Shown: positions 1 through 8,927 of the stretch, piece after piece
How positions within the stretch are numbered: position 1 is the stretch's first letter
Layout: every line of letters starts with the position of its first letter
Origin: an uncultured Clostridia bacterium
GTDB taxonomy: Bacteria > Bacillota > Clostridia > TANB77 > UBA1234
Length of the DNA: 64,000 nt
Assembly: GCA_934132775.1 (NCBI GenBank)
Contig: CAKPAA010000003.1
Location: 48,601-112,600, forward strand
Direction of reading: 5' to 3'
Position numbers and translations under genes: made by a program
Notes under the pieces: generated by a model
What the model saw: only the letters and a program-made list of their open reading frames with translations
What the model was told of the DNA's origin: nothing
The model's database searches: none

Positions 1-250
1 TTCTATACTTTATAAGGTCACGTGCAGAAAATTCAGATATATTATTTCCATCAATTATTACTTTTCCACTATCATTACTATCCATTCCCCCAAGTATGTT
101 TAACATCGTTGACTTGCCGGCACCTGATGCACCTAAAATAATAACCAACTCACCTTTTTCAATTTCAAAGTTTACATCTCGATTAGCCACTATTTCTGTA
201 CTACCTGTTTTGTAAATCTTGTAACTATGAATAACCTCAATATAACTCAT
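1..250 (-). CDS. ABC transporter ATP-binding protein, 3' part cut by window edge
   Basis: This is the N-terminal 83 residues of an ABC ATPase; the rest lies beyond the window. The Walker A motif GASGAGKS is visible near residues 40-47, followed by a segment ending SGKVIIDG, typical of the LolD/MacB/FtsE-like subfamily that pairs with FtsX-like permeases. It would hydrolyse ATP at the inner face of the membrane to drive export or lipoprotein or peptide handling. The start has a GGAGGAG ribosome site 5-11 bases upstream. It is divergent from a TetR gene, which often means that regulator controls it. The substrate cannot be told from this fragment. Confidence 0.88.
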   Translation of the reverse strand, partial: MSYIEVIHSYKIYKTGSTEIVANRDVNFEIEKGELVIILGASGAGKSTMLNILGGMDSNDSGKVIIDGNNISEFSARDLIKYR

Positions 251-381
251 ATTTTTCTCCTCCAATTCATTAAATGAACAACGTGTTGATTTTTATACAA
301 TAATATTGTAAAATTCTTTTTATTGAAAATCAATAATCAACTTTTGTAAAAATGTTCAATTAAGAACTTAGGAGGAAATAA
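251..381. promoter_or_regulatory. Divergent promoter region with two palindromes, possible TetR operators
   Basis: This short gap separates the ABC gene from the TetR gene. It holds two perfect palindromes, ACAATAATATTGT at 297-309 and TATTGAAAATCAATA at 321-335. Both are candidate operators for the neighbouring TetR protein. The palindromes are seen; the binding is inferred, and AT-rich sequence makes such repeats fairly common. Confidence 0.4.
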
Positions 382-969
382 ATGGAACGAAAAACAGAAA
401 CTAAAAAACTTATAAAGGAAGCATTTACAAAACTACTTAGTGAAAAGGGCTTTAATAACCTAACTGTCAGTGACATAACTAGAAAGGCTGGGATAAATAG
501 GGGTACATTTTACCTACACTATATAGATAAATATGATTTATTAGAAAAACTTGAAAATGATGCCATAAACGATTTAAGAGACATTTTGTTAAATAATCCT
601 AGCACAAAATCAAGTAACCTTGATGAAATTTTTCCGTATAATGATTTAGTAGAAGCACTAAACTATGCAAAAAATGACTATGAATTTGTAGCTAATCTTG
701 CCAGTGAAAATGGCGATCCAAAATTTAATGAAAAATTTAAAATGATTTTAACTTCATTATTAAAATCTAGAATAAATCTAATTGGAAAGACAAAGTCTTC
801 AAAACTAGGCATCCCGAACGAATACATCTACGAAATTTTAGTATGTGTGCCAATTGCAATTATATTGATGTGGATTAGAAATGGCTGTGTAGAATCACCA
901 ACTAAAATTGCAAAAATAATCAGTGTAACACGTGATTATGCACCAAGCGACTTTATAAAATTAAATTAG
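382..969 (+). CDS. TetR/AcrR-family transcriptional regulator
   Basis: The protein has 195 residues, the normal TetR length. The N-terminal helix-turn-helix reads FNNLTVSDITRKAGINRGTF, followed by YLHYIDKYDLLEKL, which is the family signature at residues 24-57. The C-terminal part ends in a hydrophobic helix (IYEILVCVPIAIILMWI) that suits the TetR_C ligand-binding and dimer domain. A TAGGAGG site precedes the ATG. It is divergent from an ABC ATPase, so it probably represses that transporter and itself until an effector binds. The effector is unknown. Confidence 0.9.
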   Translation: MERKTETKKLIKEAFTKLLSEKGFNNLTVSDITRKAGINRGTFYLHYIDKYDLLEKLENDAINDLRDILLNNPSTKSSNLDEIFPYNDLVEALNYAKNDYEFVANLASENGDPKFNEKFKMILTSLLKSRINLIGKTKSSKLGIPNEYIYEILVCVPIAIILMWIRNGCVESPTKIAKIISVTRDYAPSDFIKLN

Positions 970-1293
970 TATTGTTAAGATAGACTCAAAAAATATATTT
1001 TAATTGTTAAAACAAGTAAAATATTTCATTTTTTATTAAAAATTGCATATTGATATAAAAGCAAAAAATATGATAATTGTGCCATGCATTATTTTACACT
1101 GACTTAAAATCACCAAACAATTCAAGCTATATATTAAAACATAAATAACACGTATTTTCCTCTTAGCCAAATGGAATTAAATGTATTTACTAATTCTTTT
1201 TTCTTGCTTTTAAGTCAAATAAATAGTATCATATAAGTAGGTTCGAAATTTGTCTAAAATTATCGAATGTTTAAAAAGAAAGGATGATTTTTA
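970..1293. other. Intergenic, no gene seen
   Basis: This AT-rich stretch between the TetR gene and the SPFH gene has no open frame with a ribosome site. I see no RNA signature and no clear terminator hairpin. An AAAGGATG-type ribosome site for the next gene lies at its end. Confidence 0.6.
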
Positions 1294-2493
1294 ATGGGTT
1301 TAATTAAAGCTGCTTCACAAGCAATTAGTAGTACCTTTGGAGACCAATTTTTAAGTGCAATTAAGTGTGATGATATGGGTAATGATATTCTTATGAGAAG
1401 AATATCTGATAAAAACAGTACATTAGCAAAAGGAAGTAAAATCATTGTTGCTCCTGGACAAATGGCAGTAATCTACGATAACGGTAAAATTCTTGATGCA
1501 ACTGCTGAACCAGGAATTTACTCTTTTGATTCAAGTTCGACACCATCTTTCTTTGCAGGAGATTTTGGTGGTGTATTTAAAGAAATGTGGACTAGATTTA
1601 AATTTGGAGGCGGAGTTGCCAAAGAACAAGCTATCTACTTCTTTAACACAAAAGAAATTATTGGAAACAAATTTGGAACGCCAAACCCAGTTCCATACAA
1701 AGACTGGGGGCATCCACTACTAAACGCAAGAATGGGTGGATACACACCAATGAGATTAGATATTAAGTGCTTTGGTACATATACTTTCAAAATCAGTAAT
1801 CCTGCTGTATTTATGGAAAGAATCGGTGGAACTGCTGATGTTTATAGAAAAGACGAACTTGTTGAACAAATGCGTTCAGAAGTTGTTGGTGCTTTTAGTA
1901 ATATCTTAAATAGCTTATGTGAAGATGAATATAAAATAGAAGCTCTTTCTTTACCAAATAAAACCGATGAAATCAGAAATATTATGGCAAAAGAAGAAGT
2001 TGATGCAACAATAAGCGATAGAGGTGTTCAACTTCTTGCATTCGTTGTTGAGAGTGTTACTTTAACAGATGAATCAAAGAAGAAAATTGACGAATATGAA
2101 CTTGCAGGAGACCAATACCAACAACAAGGAAGACTTACAAGTGCATATGCAAATGCTGTTGAGGCAGCTGCTTCTAATTCAAACGGAGCTTCAACAGGAT
2201 TTATGGGAATTGGTATGATGAATATGGCTTCTGGAAACACATTTGGTGGTGTTACTTCAAATGTTGCAAACAATGTAAGCTATAATAATCCATCGCAAAA
2301 TCAACCAGCAGCTACACCTGCTCCTGCTAACGAAAACGAGTGGGAATGTTCTTGTGGAACTAAGAATGCAGGAAAATTCTGCAGTAATTGTGGAAATAAA
2401 AAGCCAGAAGTAATTACAGAATGCCCAGAATGTAAAGCAACTATTAAACCAGGTTATAAATTCTGCAACAATTGCGGACACAAATTACAATAA
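1294..2493 (+). CDS. SPFH-domain protein with two C-terminal zinc ribbons (YdjI-like)
   Basis: The N-terminal two thirds match the SPFH/virion-core family known from Bacillus YdjI: an N-terminal MGLIKAA, then APGQMAVIYDNGKI, then a long band-7 fold to about residue 280. A flexible Gly/Asn/Pro linker follows. Two zinc ribbons close the protein: CSCGTKN with CSNCG, and CPECKA with CNNCG. The length of 399 residues exceeds a bare SPFH protein because of the ribbons. SPFH proteins scaffold membrane microdomains. In Bacillus subtilis ydjG, ydjH and ydjI lie in one SigW-controlled operon with pspA. The next gene is only 20 bases away, so they are likely cotranscribed. Function here is inferred from the family. 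Confidence 0.85.
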   Translation: MGLIKAASQAISSTFGDQFLSAIKCDDMGNDILMRRISDKNSTLAKGSKIIVAPGQMAVIYDNGKILDATAEPGIYSFDSSSTPSFFAGDFGGVFKEMWTRFKFGGGVAKEQAIYFFNTKEIIGNKFGTPNPVPYKDWGHPLLNARMGGYTPMRLDIKCFGTYTFKISNPAVFMERIGGTADVYRKDELVEQMRSEVVGAFSNILNSLCEDEYKIEALSLPNKTDEIRNIMAKEEVDATISDRGVQLLAFVVESVTLTDESKKKIDEYELAGDQYQQQGRLTSAYANAVEAAASNSNGASTGFMGIGMMNMASGNTFGGVTSNVANNVSYNNPSQNQPAATPAPANENEWECSCGTKNAGKFCSNCGNKKPEVITECPECKATIKPGYKFCNNCGHKLQ

Positions 2494-2513
2494 TTTTTGA
2501 GGAGGGCACATAA

Positions 2514-3434
2514 ATGAAAAAATATTCAAAAATATTAGTTCTTATGCTTGCCATGCTATTTTCATTTGCCTGCACATCGCTAACAATTGCTGATGTAGGA
2601 AACTTTGAATCTTATGATTCTGATTGGAGTTCATCAAGTTGGGATTCAGATTGGGACTCTGATTGGGGGTCTTCAAGCTATGATTCTGATTGGCATTCAA
2701 GTTCAGGTTCTAGTTACGGTGATGATTCAGATTTAGGTGGATTAACTATTATAATAATCATAATAGTATTTATAATTTTATTTGCTAACAAAAATAATAA
2801 AGGACCTAGAAATAGTAATGGACCTAGAAATAATTATACTCCATCAACAAATAGTTCTAACAACCCTCAAAAAGTTTTATCAGATATTAGAGCTGTTGAT
2901 GAGTTCTTCAATGAAGATAAGTTCTTAGCTTGGGCAAAGAACACTTTTGTAAAATTGCAAGAATGTTGGACCAAGAGGGACTGGGAAGAAATCAGAACAT
3001 TTGAAACAGAAGAACTATTTGAGCAACACGCTACACAATTAAAACAATACATTGAGAAAAAGCAGATAAATGTTATGGATCGAATTGCAGTTAACTACGC
3101 AAAACTTTATTCATTCAGTCAAGATAATGATAAAGATACCTTAAAAATACTTCTAAACTCTTCAATGATAGATTATATCAAAGATGAAGTAACAGACAAA
3201 GTATTAAAAGGCGACACAACAACAAGAAGAACAACGAGCTATATTATGACATTTATCAGAAAGAAAGGTGTTAAAACACAAGAAAGCAACGGCGAAATGA
3301 AAACATCTAATTGTCCAAACTGCGGTGCTCCAACTAATGTAACATCTTCTGGAAAGTGTGAATATTGTGGTGCTATAATAACAAAAGGCGATCACGACTG
3401 GGTTTTAAGCAATTTAGAGCCATATAGAGGCTAA
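2514..3434 (+). CDS. Membrane-anchored Tim44-like protein with zinc ribbon
   Basis: A signal-like segment (residues 1-27) is followed by a low-complexity Ser/Asp/Trp stretch with repeats of the type YDSDWSSS. A transmembrane helix rich in isoleucine lies near residues 78-92. The cytoplasmic part (about 125-260) resembles the Tim44/Mba1-like fold, with AVDEFFNEDKFLAWAKNTF near its start. A zinc ribbon CPNCGAP...CEYCGA closes the protein near residues 267-290. It sits 20 bases after the SPFH gene with a GGAGGG site, so it is probably a partner in the same membrane assembly. No enzyme activity is evident. Confidence 0.75.
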   Translation: MKKYSKILVLMLAMLFSFACTSLTIADVGNFESYDSDWSSSSWDSDWDSDWGSSSYDSDWHSSSGSSYGDDSDLGGLTIIIIIIVFIILFANKNNKGPRNSNGPRNNYTPSTNSSNNPQKVLSDIRAVDEFFNEDKFLAWAKNTFVKLQECWTKRDWEEIRTFETEELFEQHATQLKQYIEKKQINVMDRIAVNYAKLYSFSQDNDKDTLKILLNSSMIDYIKDEVTDKVLKGDTTTRRTTSYIMTFIRKKGVKTQESNGEMKTSNCPNCGAPTNVTSSGKCEYCGAIITKGDHDWVLSNLEPYRG

Positions 3435-3450
3435 TATAAATTAGTTAATT

Positions 3451-3487
3451 AAGATTTGTACTATCAAAAGTGCAAATCTTATTTTTT
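3451..3487 (+). terminator. Rho-independent terminator
   Basis: AAGATTTGTAC pairs with GTGCAAATCTT (11 pairs, one G-U), with an 8-base loop and a run of seven T. It ends the SPFH/Tim44 operon. Confidence 0.85.
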
Positions 3488-3615
3488 GACCTATTTGACC
3501 TAATAGAAAATCTTCTAAATATCACTATATATGCGTACATACAAAATATATCTCCTTTTATTATGGCAACCCCATAAAATTTTAGCTTATTTTTATGTAA
3601 AGTTTGGAAAAAGTC

Positions 3616-3644
3616 TTGATTTTAAAGCTATATTATGTTAATAT
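3616..3644 (+). promoter_or_regulatory. Sigma-A promoter of orphan gene A
   Basis: TTGATT and TAATAT are separated by exactly 17 bases. The predicted transcript has a leader of about 175 bases before the ATG of the next gene. Confidence 0.6.
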
Positions 3645-3671
3645 TAGCATGGACTTGAAAATTTTGCACAA

Positions 3672-3734
3672 GAATTGATCTTTTCATCAATTCACAAAAG
3701 GACTGCTTTTCTCTACTATCTTCACGAGATAGTA
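3672..3734 (+). promoter_or_regulatory. Two 8-bp leader hairpins
   Basis: GAATTGAT/ATCAATTC (3672-3679 with 3686-3693) and TACTATCT/AGATAGTA (3714-3721 with 3727-3734) are both perfect. They lie in tandem in the untranslated leader of the orphan gene. No T-run follows either, so they look like leader structure and not terminators. Confidence 0.5.
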
Positions 3735-3825
3735 AAGATTGCATATATACTTTCGCTATTCGTAAAATGTAGTGAAAGATATGTCGGCTGTTACCCAATG
3801 GACCAAGTTATTAGGAGGAAAAACT

Positions 3826-4551
3826 ATGAATGTTATCGTCGGTGTGAATCAAATGCCTAGTGAAGAAAATATCGGTCATATTAAAGAGAGTATGTTCCTG
3901 AATGGTGGCTATGCAACCGTTGATTATGTGGAAAAAGCTGTTACACTCCATAACATCGACCCCCAAATGGGAGCTTATGGCTTTCAACGTTTGATTTCAC
4001 CACTCCGTAAGTATCTGAGTATCATTCGTTCTCTTCTCTTGGAAGGTGCGGAAGTACGTCAAAAAACAGGGAAAGATACAGTCAATATTCAGTACAAAAC
4101 GAGTGATGACTACTATGCGATGGCCTTCGGGTACACAATTACAGAAGAAGGGAGGAACATTTGGGACTATATTTGCGGCACTTCACCGTTCACTCTTGGA
4201 GATGTAATTAACTTCAATGGTAAAGTATATGTGATTGGAAGTCTCATAAGTGTGCCTTCGTGTGACTATTATGGTATTGGCAACTCAATTCCTTTGAAAG
4301 TTGCTAGGTTGATTCCTTTCAGCAATGAAGCGGTAGCAAACGCAGCCGGTTGTATCGACCGGCTTGCTCCGAAATCCACACTGTCGTGGACACGTGACTA
4401 TTGGAAGTATTACTTTAAAGAAGTACTTCTTGTAAGCGAAGTTGGTGTTATCGCTATCGAAGAGCTTACAGGGGCTACTGTGATCGGCAACATTAACTAT
4501 GACACCATGTGTCGGATCTTAGAGCTTCAGAATACTCGTTACACAGTTTAA
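3826..4551 (+). CDS. Orphan protein A, unknown function
   Basis: The protein has 241 residues from the ATG that sits 7 bases after TTAGGAGG; a frame-extending upstream ATG at 3772 has no ribosome site. I do not recognise the family. There is no signal peptide or clear membrane helix. Visible features are a run LRKYLSIIRSLLLEGAEVRQ near residue 65 and a Gly/Pro-containing core. Codon use differs sharply from neighbours: arginine is often CGT/CGG, and GC is visibly higher. It is flanked by its own promoter and a strong terminator, so it is a single-gene transcription unit, probably acquired. Confidence 0.7.
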   Translation: MNVIVGVNQMPSEENIGHIKESMFLNGGYATVDYVEKAVTLHNIDPQMGAYGFQRLISPLRKYLSIIRSLLLEGAEVRQKTGKDTVNIQYKTSDDYYAMAFGYTITEEGRNIWDYICGTSPFTLGDVINFNGKVYVIGSLISVPSCDYYGIGNSIPLKVARLIPFSNEAVANAAGCIDRLAPKSTLSWTRDYWKYYFKEVLLVSEVGVIAIEELTGATVIGNINYDTMCRILELQNTRYTV

Positions 4552-4561
4552 ACAGTCCCTA

Positions 4562-4593
4562 GCCGCACGAGTTTTTCGTGTGGCTTCTTTTTT
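4562..4593 (+). terminator. Rho-independent terminator
   Basis: GCCGCACGA pairs with TCGTGTGGC (one G-U) around a short T loop and is followed by TTCTTTTTT. It ends orphan gene A. Confidence 0.9.
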
Positions 4594-4716
4594 ATTTCAA
4601 ACTCTATGTTGCTTCTAGGGAAAGCTAGTAAATAAACAATGATGAAAATTTCAAAACTTATCGTAGTATAGCAAAATTTTTTCAAAGCATTATAACAAAA
4701 AGAAAGGGGTTTACTT

Positions 4717-5493
4717 ATGCCTAACGCAATTTATCCCATTAAAAACATCAAAAACAATCCTATTCTTCACTACAACATTATGTTTAAGATGCAGCTTGGA
4801 CATAATGAGTTCCTTAAAAGATTAGAATGTTATAAGCAGGCATACCCAACCTTTGACATAACAAGCATCGTTGATAGCAATTATCAAGAAATGACCATAC
4901 ACTCTTTGCCATTCACAGACATTGAGAAAATTAGCATAGTCATTGACAATGTTTTCTCATACTTTTTATTGCCTACATCTTTCATCTCTCGTCAAGTAAC
5001 ATTGAGTGGCGACGATATTCTGAGTAATAACAACGGAAAGCCTTTGACAATCAAACTTTCGTGGGCTTATGACTTATTGTTGCAGTGCAACAAATATAAA
5101 GTGGACAGTGAGGGAGTTAGAATGCTTTCTTACGTATTCGGCTCTCAAATTCCAGCCCCTACTTTTGGAGACATTTTGAGATGTACGAAAGAAATAGAAA
5201 AGTGTTCTAATATATCCAGTCCAAAATATCCCTTCTTTGTCGTTATTTATAATGTTATTAAAGACATTTATTCCGACAAAGAGACATTGAAAGTTTTACC
5301 TTTTTCTACGGATTTTATTGGAATTGAAGGCAAAAATATTTTTGAAAATGACACCACGCTTTCTATTGACGATGTATGCACACACAGGCGTTACATTATT
5401 GCTCCTAATCCAACTGGATTATCTGTAATTGGACGGGTTAATCCTTACCTTTTCAGGCAACTTGTGAGAAACTTTTCGATTTCTCACATTTAA
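4717..5493 (+). CDS. Orphan protein B, unknown function
   Basis: The protein has 258 residues, beginning MPNAIYPIKN after an AAAGGGG site. I recognise no domain. It has no signal peptide and no long hydrophobic helix, so it is probably cytoplasmic. It follows orphan A in the same direction after a terminator, with its own terminator behind it, so it is a separate unit. Its promoter is not clear. Arginine codons are mixed (CGT, CGG, AGG, AGA), intermediate between the orphan genes and the household genes. Confidence 0.65.
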   Translation: MPNAIYPIKNIKNNPILHYNIMFKMQLGHNEFLKRLECYKQAYPTFDITSIVDSNYQEMTIHSLPFTDIEKISIVIDNVFSYFLLPTSFISRQVTLSGDDILSNNNGKPLTIKLSWAYDLLLQCNKYKVDSEGVRMLSYVFGSQIPAPTFGDILRCTKEIEKCSNISSPKYPFFVVIYNVIKDIYSDKETLKVLPFSTDFIGIEGKNIFENDTTLSIDDVCTHRRYIIAPNPTGLSVIGRVNPYLFRQLVRNFSISHI

Positions 5494-5534
5494 CAAAATC
5501 GTGCGAATTGAAATATTTCTTAATTTTAAAAAAG

Positions 5535-5598
5535 AGACTATTTTTATATGTGATTTTAGCATAAAAGCTTTAACACATATTTAAATAGTCTTCTTTTT
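5535..5598. terminator. Composite bidirectional terminator
   Basis: The outer stem AGACTATTT/AAATAGTCT (5535-5543 with 5583-5591) encloses an inner stem ATATGTG/CACATAT (5546-5552 with 5574-5580). T-runs flank both sides, so it can serve orphan B and the convergent gene on the minus strand. Confidence 0.8.
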
Positions 5599-5651
5599 AT
5601 TATATAACAAACACCGTTCATTATTTTTAATTCTAATTTTCTTATCAAACA

Positions 5652-7205
5652 TTATCTTTCAGACATTTCATCTTTTGGATCTTTCGACTTTTTTTCTTGC
5701 ATTTCGAGCCATTGTTTTCTATGACGTCTCTCACTTTTCTTTTCATCAAATTCTTTTTGCCCTGCTCCATACATTTCTAAAATTTCTTTCTTATCTTCTT
5801 CAATTTCTTTATATTTATTGACTAGGTCTTCTTCAAAACCATTTCTAAGTAAAATATTAGTTAGCACAACTATTTCTTGCTTGTCATCAAAATTATCTTG
5901 TATCGACTGCTCTTCTATATTTGTAGCAATGTCTTCGGCTTTTTGAGGAATTTGAGCTGAGTTTGCATCTTGTGGTGTTAATTCCTCTGCCAAAGATTCA
6001 GCAATAGTTCCCAAAAGTAATAATGCAGCCAACGCAGCACCAGCTCCAAGTATCTTTTTAAAATCACTCTTTAACTGTTCGTTTTCTTTATTCTTAATTT
6101 CTTCCCTAATTTTAGGATTAAATGAAAGTTCCTTTGGCAATGTACCATCTTTGTATTGTTGCATAAGTTCTTCATAATGTTCAACCAACTTAGTTCCAAT
6201 GCCACTCTTTTCCCATTTTTCTCTTCCGTTTTCATCATTTGCATACATTTGTGAATAAACATTTACACAAATTCTTCTCAAAGCTCTTTTTCGCCCAGTT
6301 TCATCCATCACCATTTTTTGAGGAAAAAGTTCATCAAATGCTCTCATTGCTTCCTGTTCTAGTTGTTTTTCTTTTTCAATTCTTTCTTGTTCTCTTTCTT
6401 GTGCTAATGCCTCTTGCTTTTGTTCCTTAACTATATCCCTCATTTGTTCGGTATAACTTAAATCTAATAAAAATTTTGAAATAGAAAAACTTGTATTAAA
6501 CATTCTGCAAGCTCTATTATATTCTCGTTGCAATTTACTCAATTCTTCCTCAGTAAATGGAATTTTAGTGTTACCAATTTCATTTTTCATCTGCTTATTT
6601 TTCTTAGATTTTAGCACTCTTCTAAGTTCTTTTACCGTATCCTCAGCACTTTTAAAAAATTTATCCTCTTTGCTAATTTGATCTGCGTTTCCGCCATTAT
6701 GGAATATATACCTAGCATCAGCAACTCTCAACATATGAGGATACTCTTTTTTTAGTTCTCTTATTTGTCTAGGAGTCATCTGTCCCTGTTCAGATTCTGC
6801 ATATCTTTCAATATCTCTACGAAATTGCATCTTTCTCACATCTTCTGATTTCCAATTGTTATAAAAAAAGTAACTTTGTGCATATCTCGAGCAATTAGGA
6901 CCTTTTAATTGCACAAAAGTTGAATTAGTTTTAGGAGAATATTCCACGAGACTCTCCTTTAATTTATCTACTATTTTTTTAGATGGCGTCTGCTTAGGTT
7001 TACTTACGTTGCAATCATCATACATCTCTTTTAGTTCCTTATTATAAATGTCTAAGGCAACAACTGGTGTCAATACACGTCTTAATCTTTCAACTTCCTT
7101 ATCTGTTGCGTCATATGGTAATAATAATGGTAGCACATCCTCTGTAACATATTTATTTATTTGATAATCAATTTCTTCAATCGGTATTATTTCATTTTTT
7201 GACAT
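5652..7205 (-). CDS. Large charged coiled-coil protein with one membrane helix, unknown
   Basis: The protein has 517 residues from the ATG at MSKNEIIPIEE, which has a TTGGAGGGG site; an in-frame ATG 15 codons upstream lacks one. It is rich in Glu, Lys and Arg with long helical stretches (for example EQEQERIEKEKQLEQEAMRA). A hydrophobic segment LGAGAALAALLLLGTIAESL lies near residue 395. A basic, KR-rich end follows. I recognise no enzyme domain. It is transcribed alone. Codon use is native (AGA). It may be a structural or membrane-associated protein, but the sequence does not say what it does. Confidence 0.6.
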   Translation of the reverse strand: MSKNEIIPIEEIDYQINKYVTEDVLPLLLPYDATDKEVERLRRVLTPVVALDIYNKELKEMYDDCNVSKPKQTPSKKIVDKLKESLVEYSPKTNSTFVQLKGPNCSRYAQSYFFYNNWKSEDVRKMQFRRDIERYAESEQGQMTPRQIRELKKEYPHMLRVADARYIFHNGGNADQISKEDKFFKSAEDTVKELRRVLKSKKNKQMKNEIGNTKIPFTEEELSKLQREYNRACRMFNTSFSISKFLLDLSYTEQMRDIVKEQKQEALAQEREQERIEKEKQLEQEAMRAFDELFPQKMVMDETGRKRALRRICVNVYSQMYANDENGREKWEKSGIGTKLVEHYEELMQQYKDGTLPKELSFNPKIREEIKNKENEQLKSDFKKILGAGAALAALLLLGTIAESLAEELTPQDANSAQIPQKAEDIATNIEEQSIQDNFDDKQEIVVLTNILLRNGFEEDLVNKYKEIEEDKKEILEMYGAGQKEFDEKKSERRHRKQWLEMQEKKSKDPKDEMSER

Positions 7206-7342
7206 AGAATCCCCTCCAATTATTTTACATAATATTATTGTACCCTTCATTCAAATATTTGTCAACTTTAATAGGTATGTTTTTTATACTTAGCTTTAAA
7301 TATAATCTCAAACTCGCACTAAAATAGCCATTTTCAACAAAA

Positions 7343-7408
7343 AAGACATCTTAAAGTTTGCAATATCAATGTAATATTCTCATTGAATTACCACTTTTAA
7401 GATGTCTT
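7343..7408 (-). terminator. Composite terminator of the fucO-like gene
   Basis: The outer arms AAGACATCTTAAA and TTTAAGATGTCTT (7343-7355 with 7396-7408) are perfectly complementary. The 40-base loop holds an inner hairpin TCAATG/CATTGA. On the minus strand a TTTT run follows. Confidence 0.8.
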
Positions 7409-7447
7409 AAAAATATAATTAAATAATGTGCTCTTTATTTTTAACAA

Positions 7448-8599
7448 TTACATAGCTGCACGATATAAGTTAATAAAGTCTTCTTTTGAAACTTCTCTTG
7501 GATTACCAGGTTTGCAAGGGTCTTGCATTGCCTTCTCAGCAAGCATCTCTAAATCTTCTTCTTTGCACCCTGTATCTTTTACAGTTTGAGTTATTCCAAC
7601 ACTCTTTGACAATTCTGAAATCATCCAAACAAATGTGTTTATAACATCTTGATCATTCAAATTTGCAGCATCAGGTCTTCCTATATTCACTAATATCTCT
7701 CTAAATCTGTTCGCACAAACTTCTCCATTAAATCTCATTACAGTTGGCAACAATATTGCATTTGCAAGTCCGTGTGGTGTGTCATACACAGCTCCCAATT
7801 GGTGTGCCATTGAATGTACAATTCCAAGTCCAACATTTGAAAATCCCATTCCAGCAATGTATTGAGCAAGTCCCATCATTTCAATCGCTTCTTCATTCTT
7901 GTCATTAACCGCAGCTGGTAAATACTTAAATATTAACTGAATTGCCTTCATATGGAACATATCAGACATTGTGTTATGTGCCTTTGTTATATATCCTTCA
8001 ACAGCATGTGTTAAAGCATCCATACCTGTTGCAGCTGCAATAGATTTTGGCATTGTAGCCATCAAATCAGCATCTATAATAGCAAGTATAGGAATATCGT
8101 TAGGGTCAACACAAACCATCTTTATCTCTCTATCCTCATCAGTTATTACATAGTTTATTGTAACTTCTGCGGCTGTTCCATGAGTTGTTGGCAATGCTAT
8201 AACTGGTAATCCTCTGTTTAAAGTATTTGAAAGACCATTTAAAGATTGTAATGTTCTGTCTGGATTTGTCATTATTATAGATATTCCCTTTGCAGTATCA
8301 ATGCTAGATCCACCACCAACTGCAACAATAACGTCAGCTTTGCATTTCTTGCAAACCTTTACACCATCCATAACATTTTTTATAGTTGGATTTGGTTTAA
8401 CTTCATCATACAAAGTATAATTTATGTTAGCTTTTTCTAAAACGTCCATAACATTTTTTGTAACACCAGCCCCAACTAGTGATTTATCACTTACTAATAA
8501 TACTTTTTTAAATCCTCTTTTGCTCATTTCTTCTGGTAAAACTTCTCTTGCACCCTTTCCAAAATAAGATGTTTCATTTAAAACAAATTTTGTAACCAT
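7448..8599 (-). CDS. fucO: Iron-dependent alcohol dehydrogenase, lactaldehyde reductase type
   Basis: The protein has 383 residues, the same size as Escherichia coli FucO. It aligns by eye along its length, with shared blocks such as LNETSYFG, AVGGGSSIDTAKGI, ALPTTHGTAAEVTINYVITD and GMGFSNVGLGIVHSMAHQLG. The Fe-binding Asp and three His are present in ATGMDALTHAVEG, the GIVHSMAH block and DTPHG. It would reduce lactaldehyde to 1,2-propanediol with NADH during sugar fermentation. The start follows a CTTTCCTCC (minus-strand GGAGGAAAG) site; a longer frame upstream has none. It stands alone, without fucose genes, so the real substrate may be another short aldehyde or alcohol. Confidence 0.88.
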   Translation of the reverse strand: MVTKFVLNETSYFGKGAREVLPEEMSKRGFKKVLLVSDKSLVGAGVTKNVMDVLEKANINYTLYDEVKPNPTIKNVMDGVKVCKKCKADVIVAVGGGSSIDTAKGISIIMTNPDRTLQSLNGLSNTLNRGLPVIALPTTHGTAAEVTINYVITDEDREIKMVCVDPNDIPILAIIDADLMATMPKSIAAATGMDALTHAVEGYITKAHNTMSDMFHMKAIQLIFKYLPAAVNDKNEEAIEMMGLAQYIAGMGFSNVGLGIVHSMAHQLGAVYDTPHGLANAILLPTVMRFNGEVCANRFREILVNIGRPDAANLNDQDVINTFVWMISELSKSVGITQTVKDTGCKEEDLEMLAEKAMQDPCKPGNPREVSKEDFINLYRAAM

Positions 8600-8805
8600 A
8601 TTCTTTCCTCCTTTGTTTTTATTGCAATAATTATTATAACGCAACAACGTAAATAAATACACTACTTTTTGTGTAACTTTTTAGTGTATTTATTTTTAGC
8701 ATCGTACAATTAGAATATAATTACAATTTAAATTACTATATTCAATAAAAAAATTTCACTCGAATTTAGGAAATAAAAAATGGAACTTTGTGGCTAAATA
8801 TTATG
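8600..8805. other. Intergenic, divergent promoter space
   Basis: AT-rich sequence between the fucO-like gene and the orphan operon. I see no gene. The promoter of the orphan operon follows directly. Confidence 0.5.
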
Positions 8806-8834
8806 TTGACTTATTCTATTCTCCGTGATATAAT
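8806..8834 (+). promoter_or_regulatory. Consensus sigma-A promoter of the orphan C operon
   Basis: TTGACT, a spacer of exactly 17 bases, then a perfect TATAAT. It drives the three-gene operon that follows. Confidence 0.85.
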
Positions 8835-8870
8835 ATGAAAGCTTTGAAAGATTAAATATAGGAGGTTCTA

Positions 8871-8915
8871 ATTAGTATCTTCTGTTACTTTTTTCCAAAT
8901 TTCTGTTGTGAATAA
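8871..8915 (+). other. Possible leader ORF with ATT start after a strong ribosome site
   Basis: AGGAGG at 8860-8865 is followed, 5 bases on, by ATT and a 14-codon frame reading ISIFCYFFPNFCCE, ending TAA just before the real ribosome site of the next gene. There is no ATG, GTG or TTG at the right distance. It may be a leader peptide with a rare start codon, or a decayed start region. Confidence 0.3.
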
Positions 8916-8927
8916 AGGAGAAAAAAT

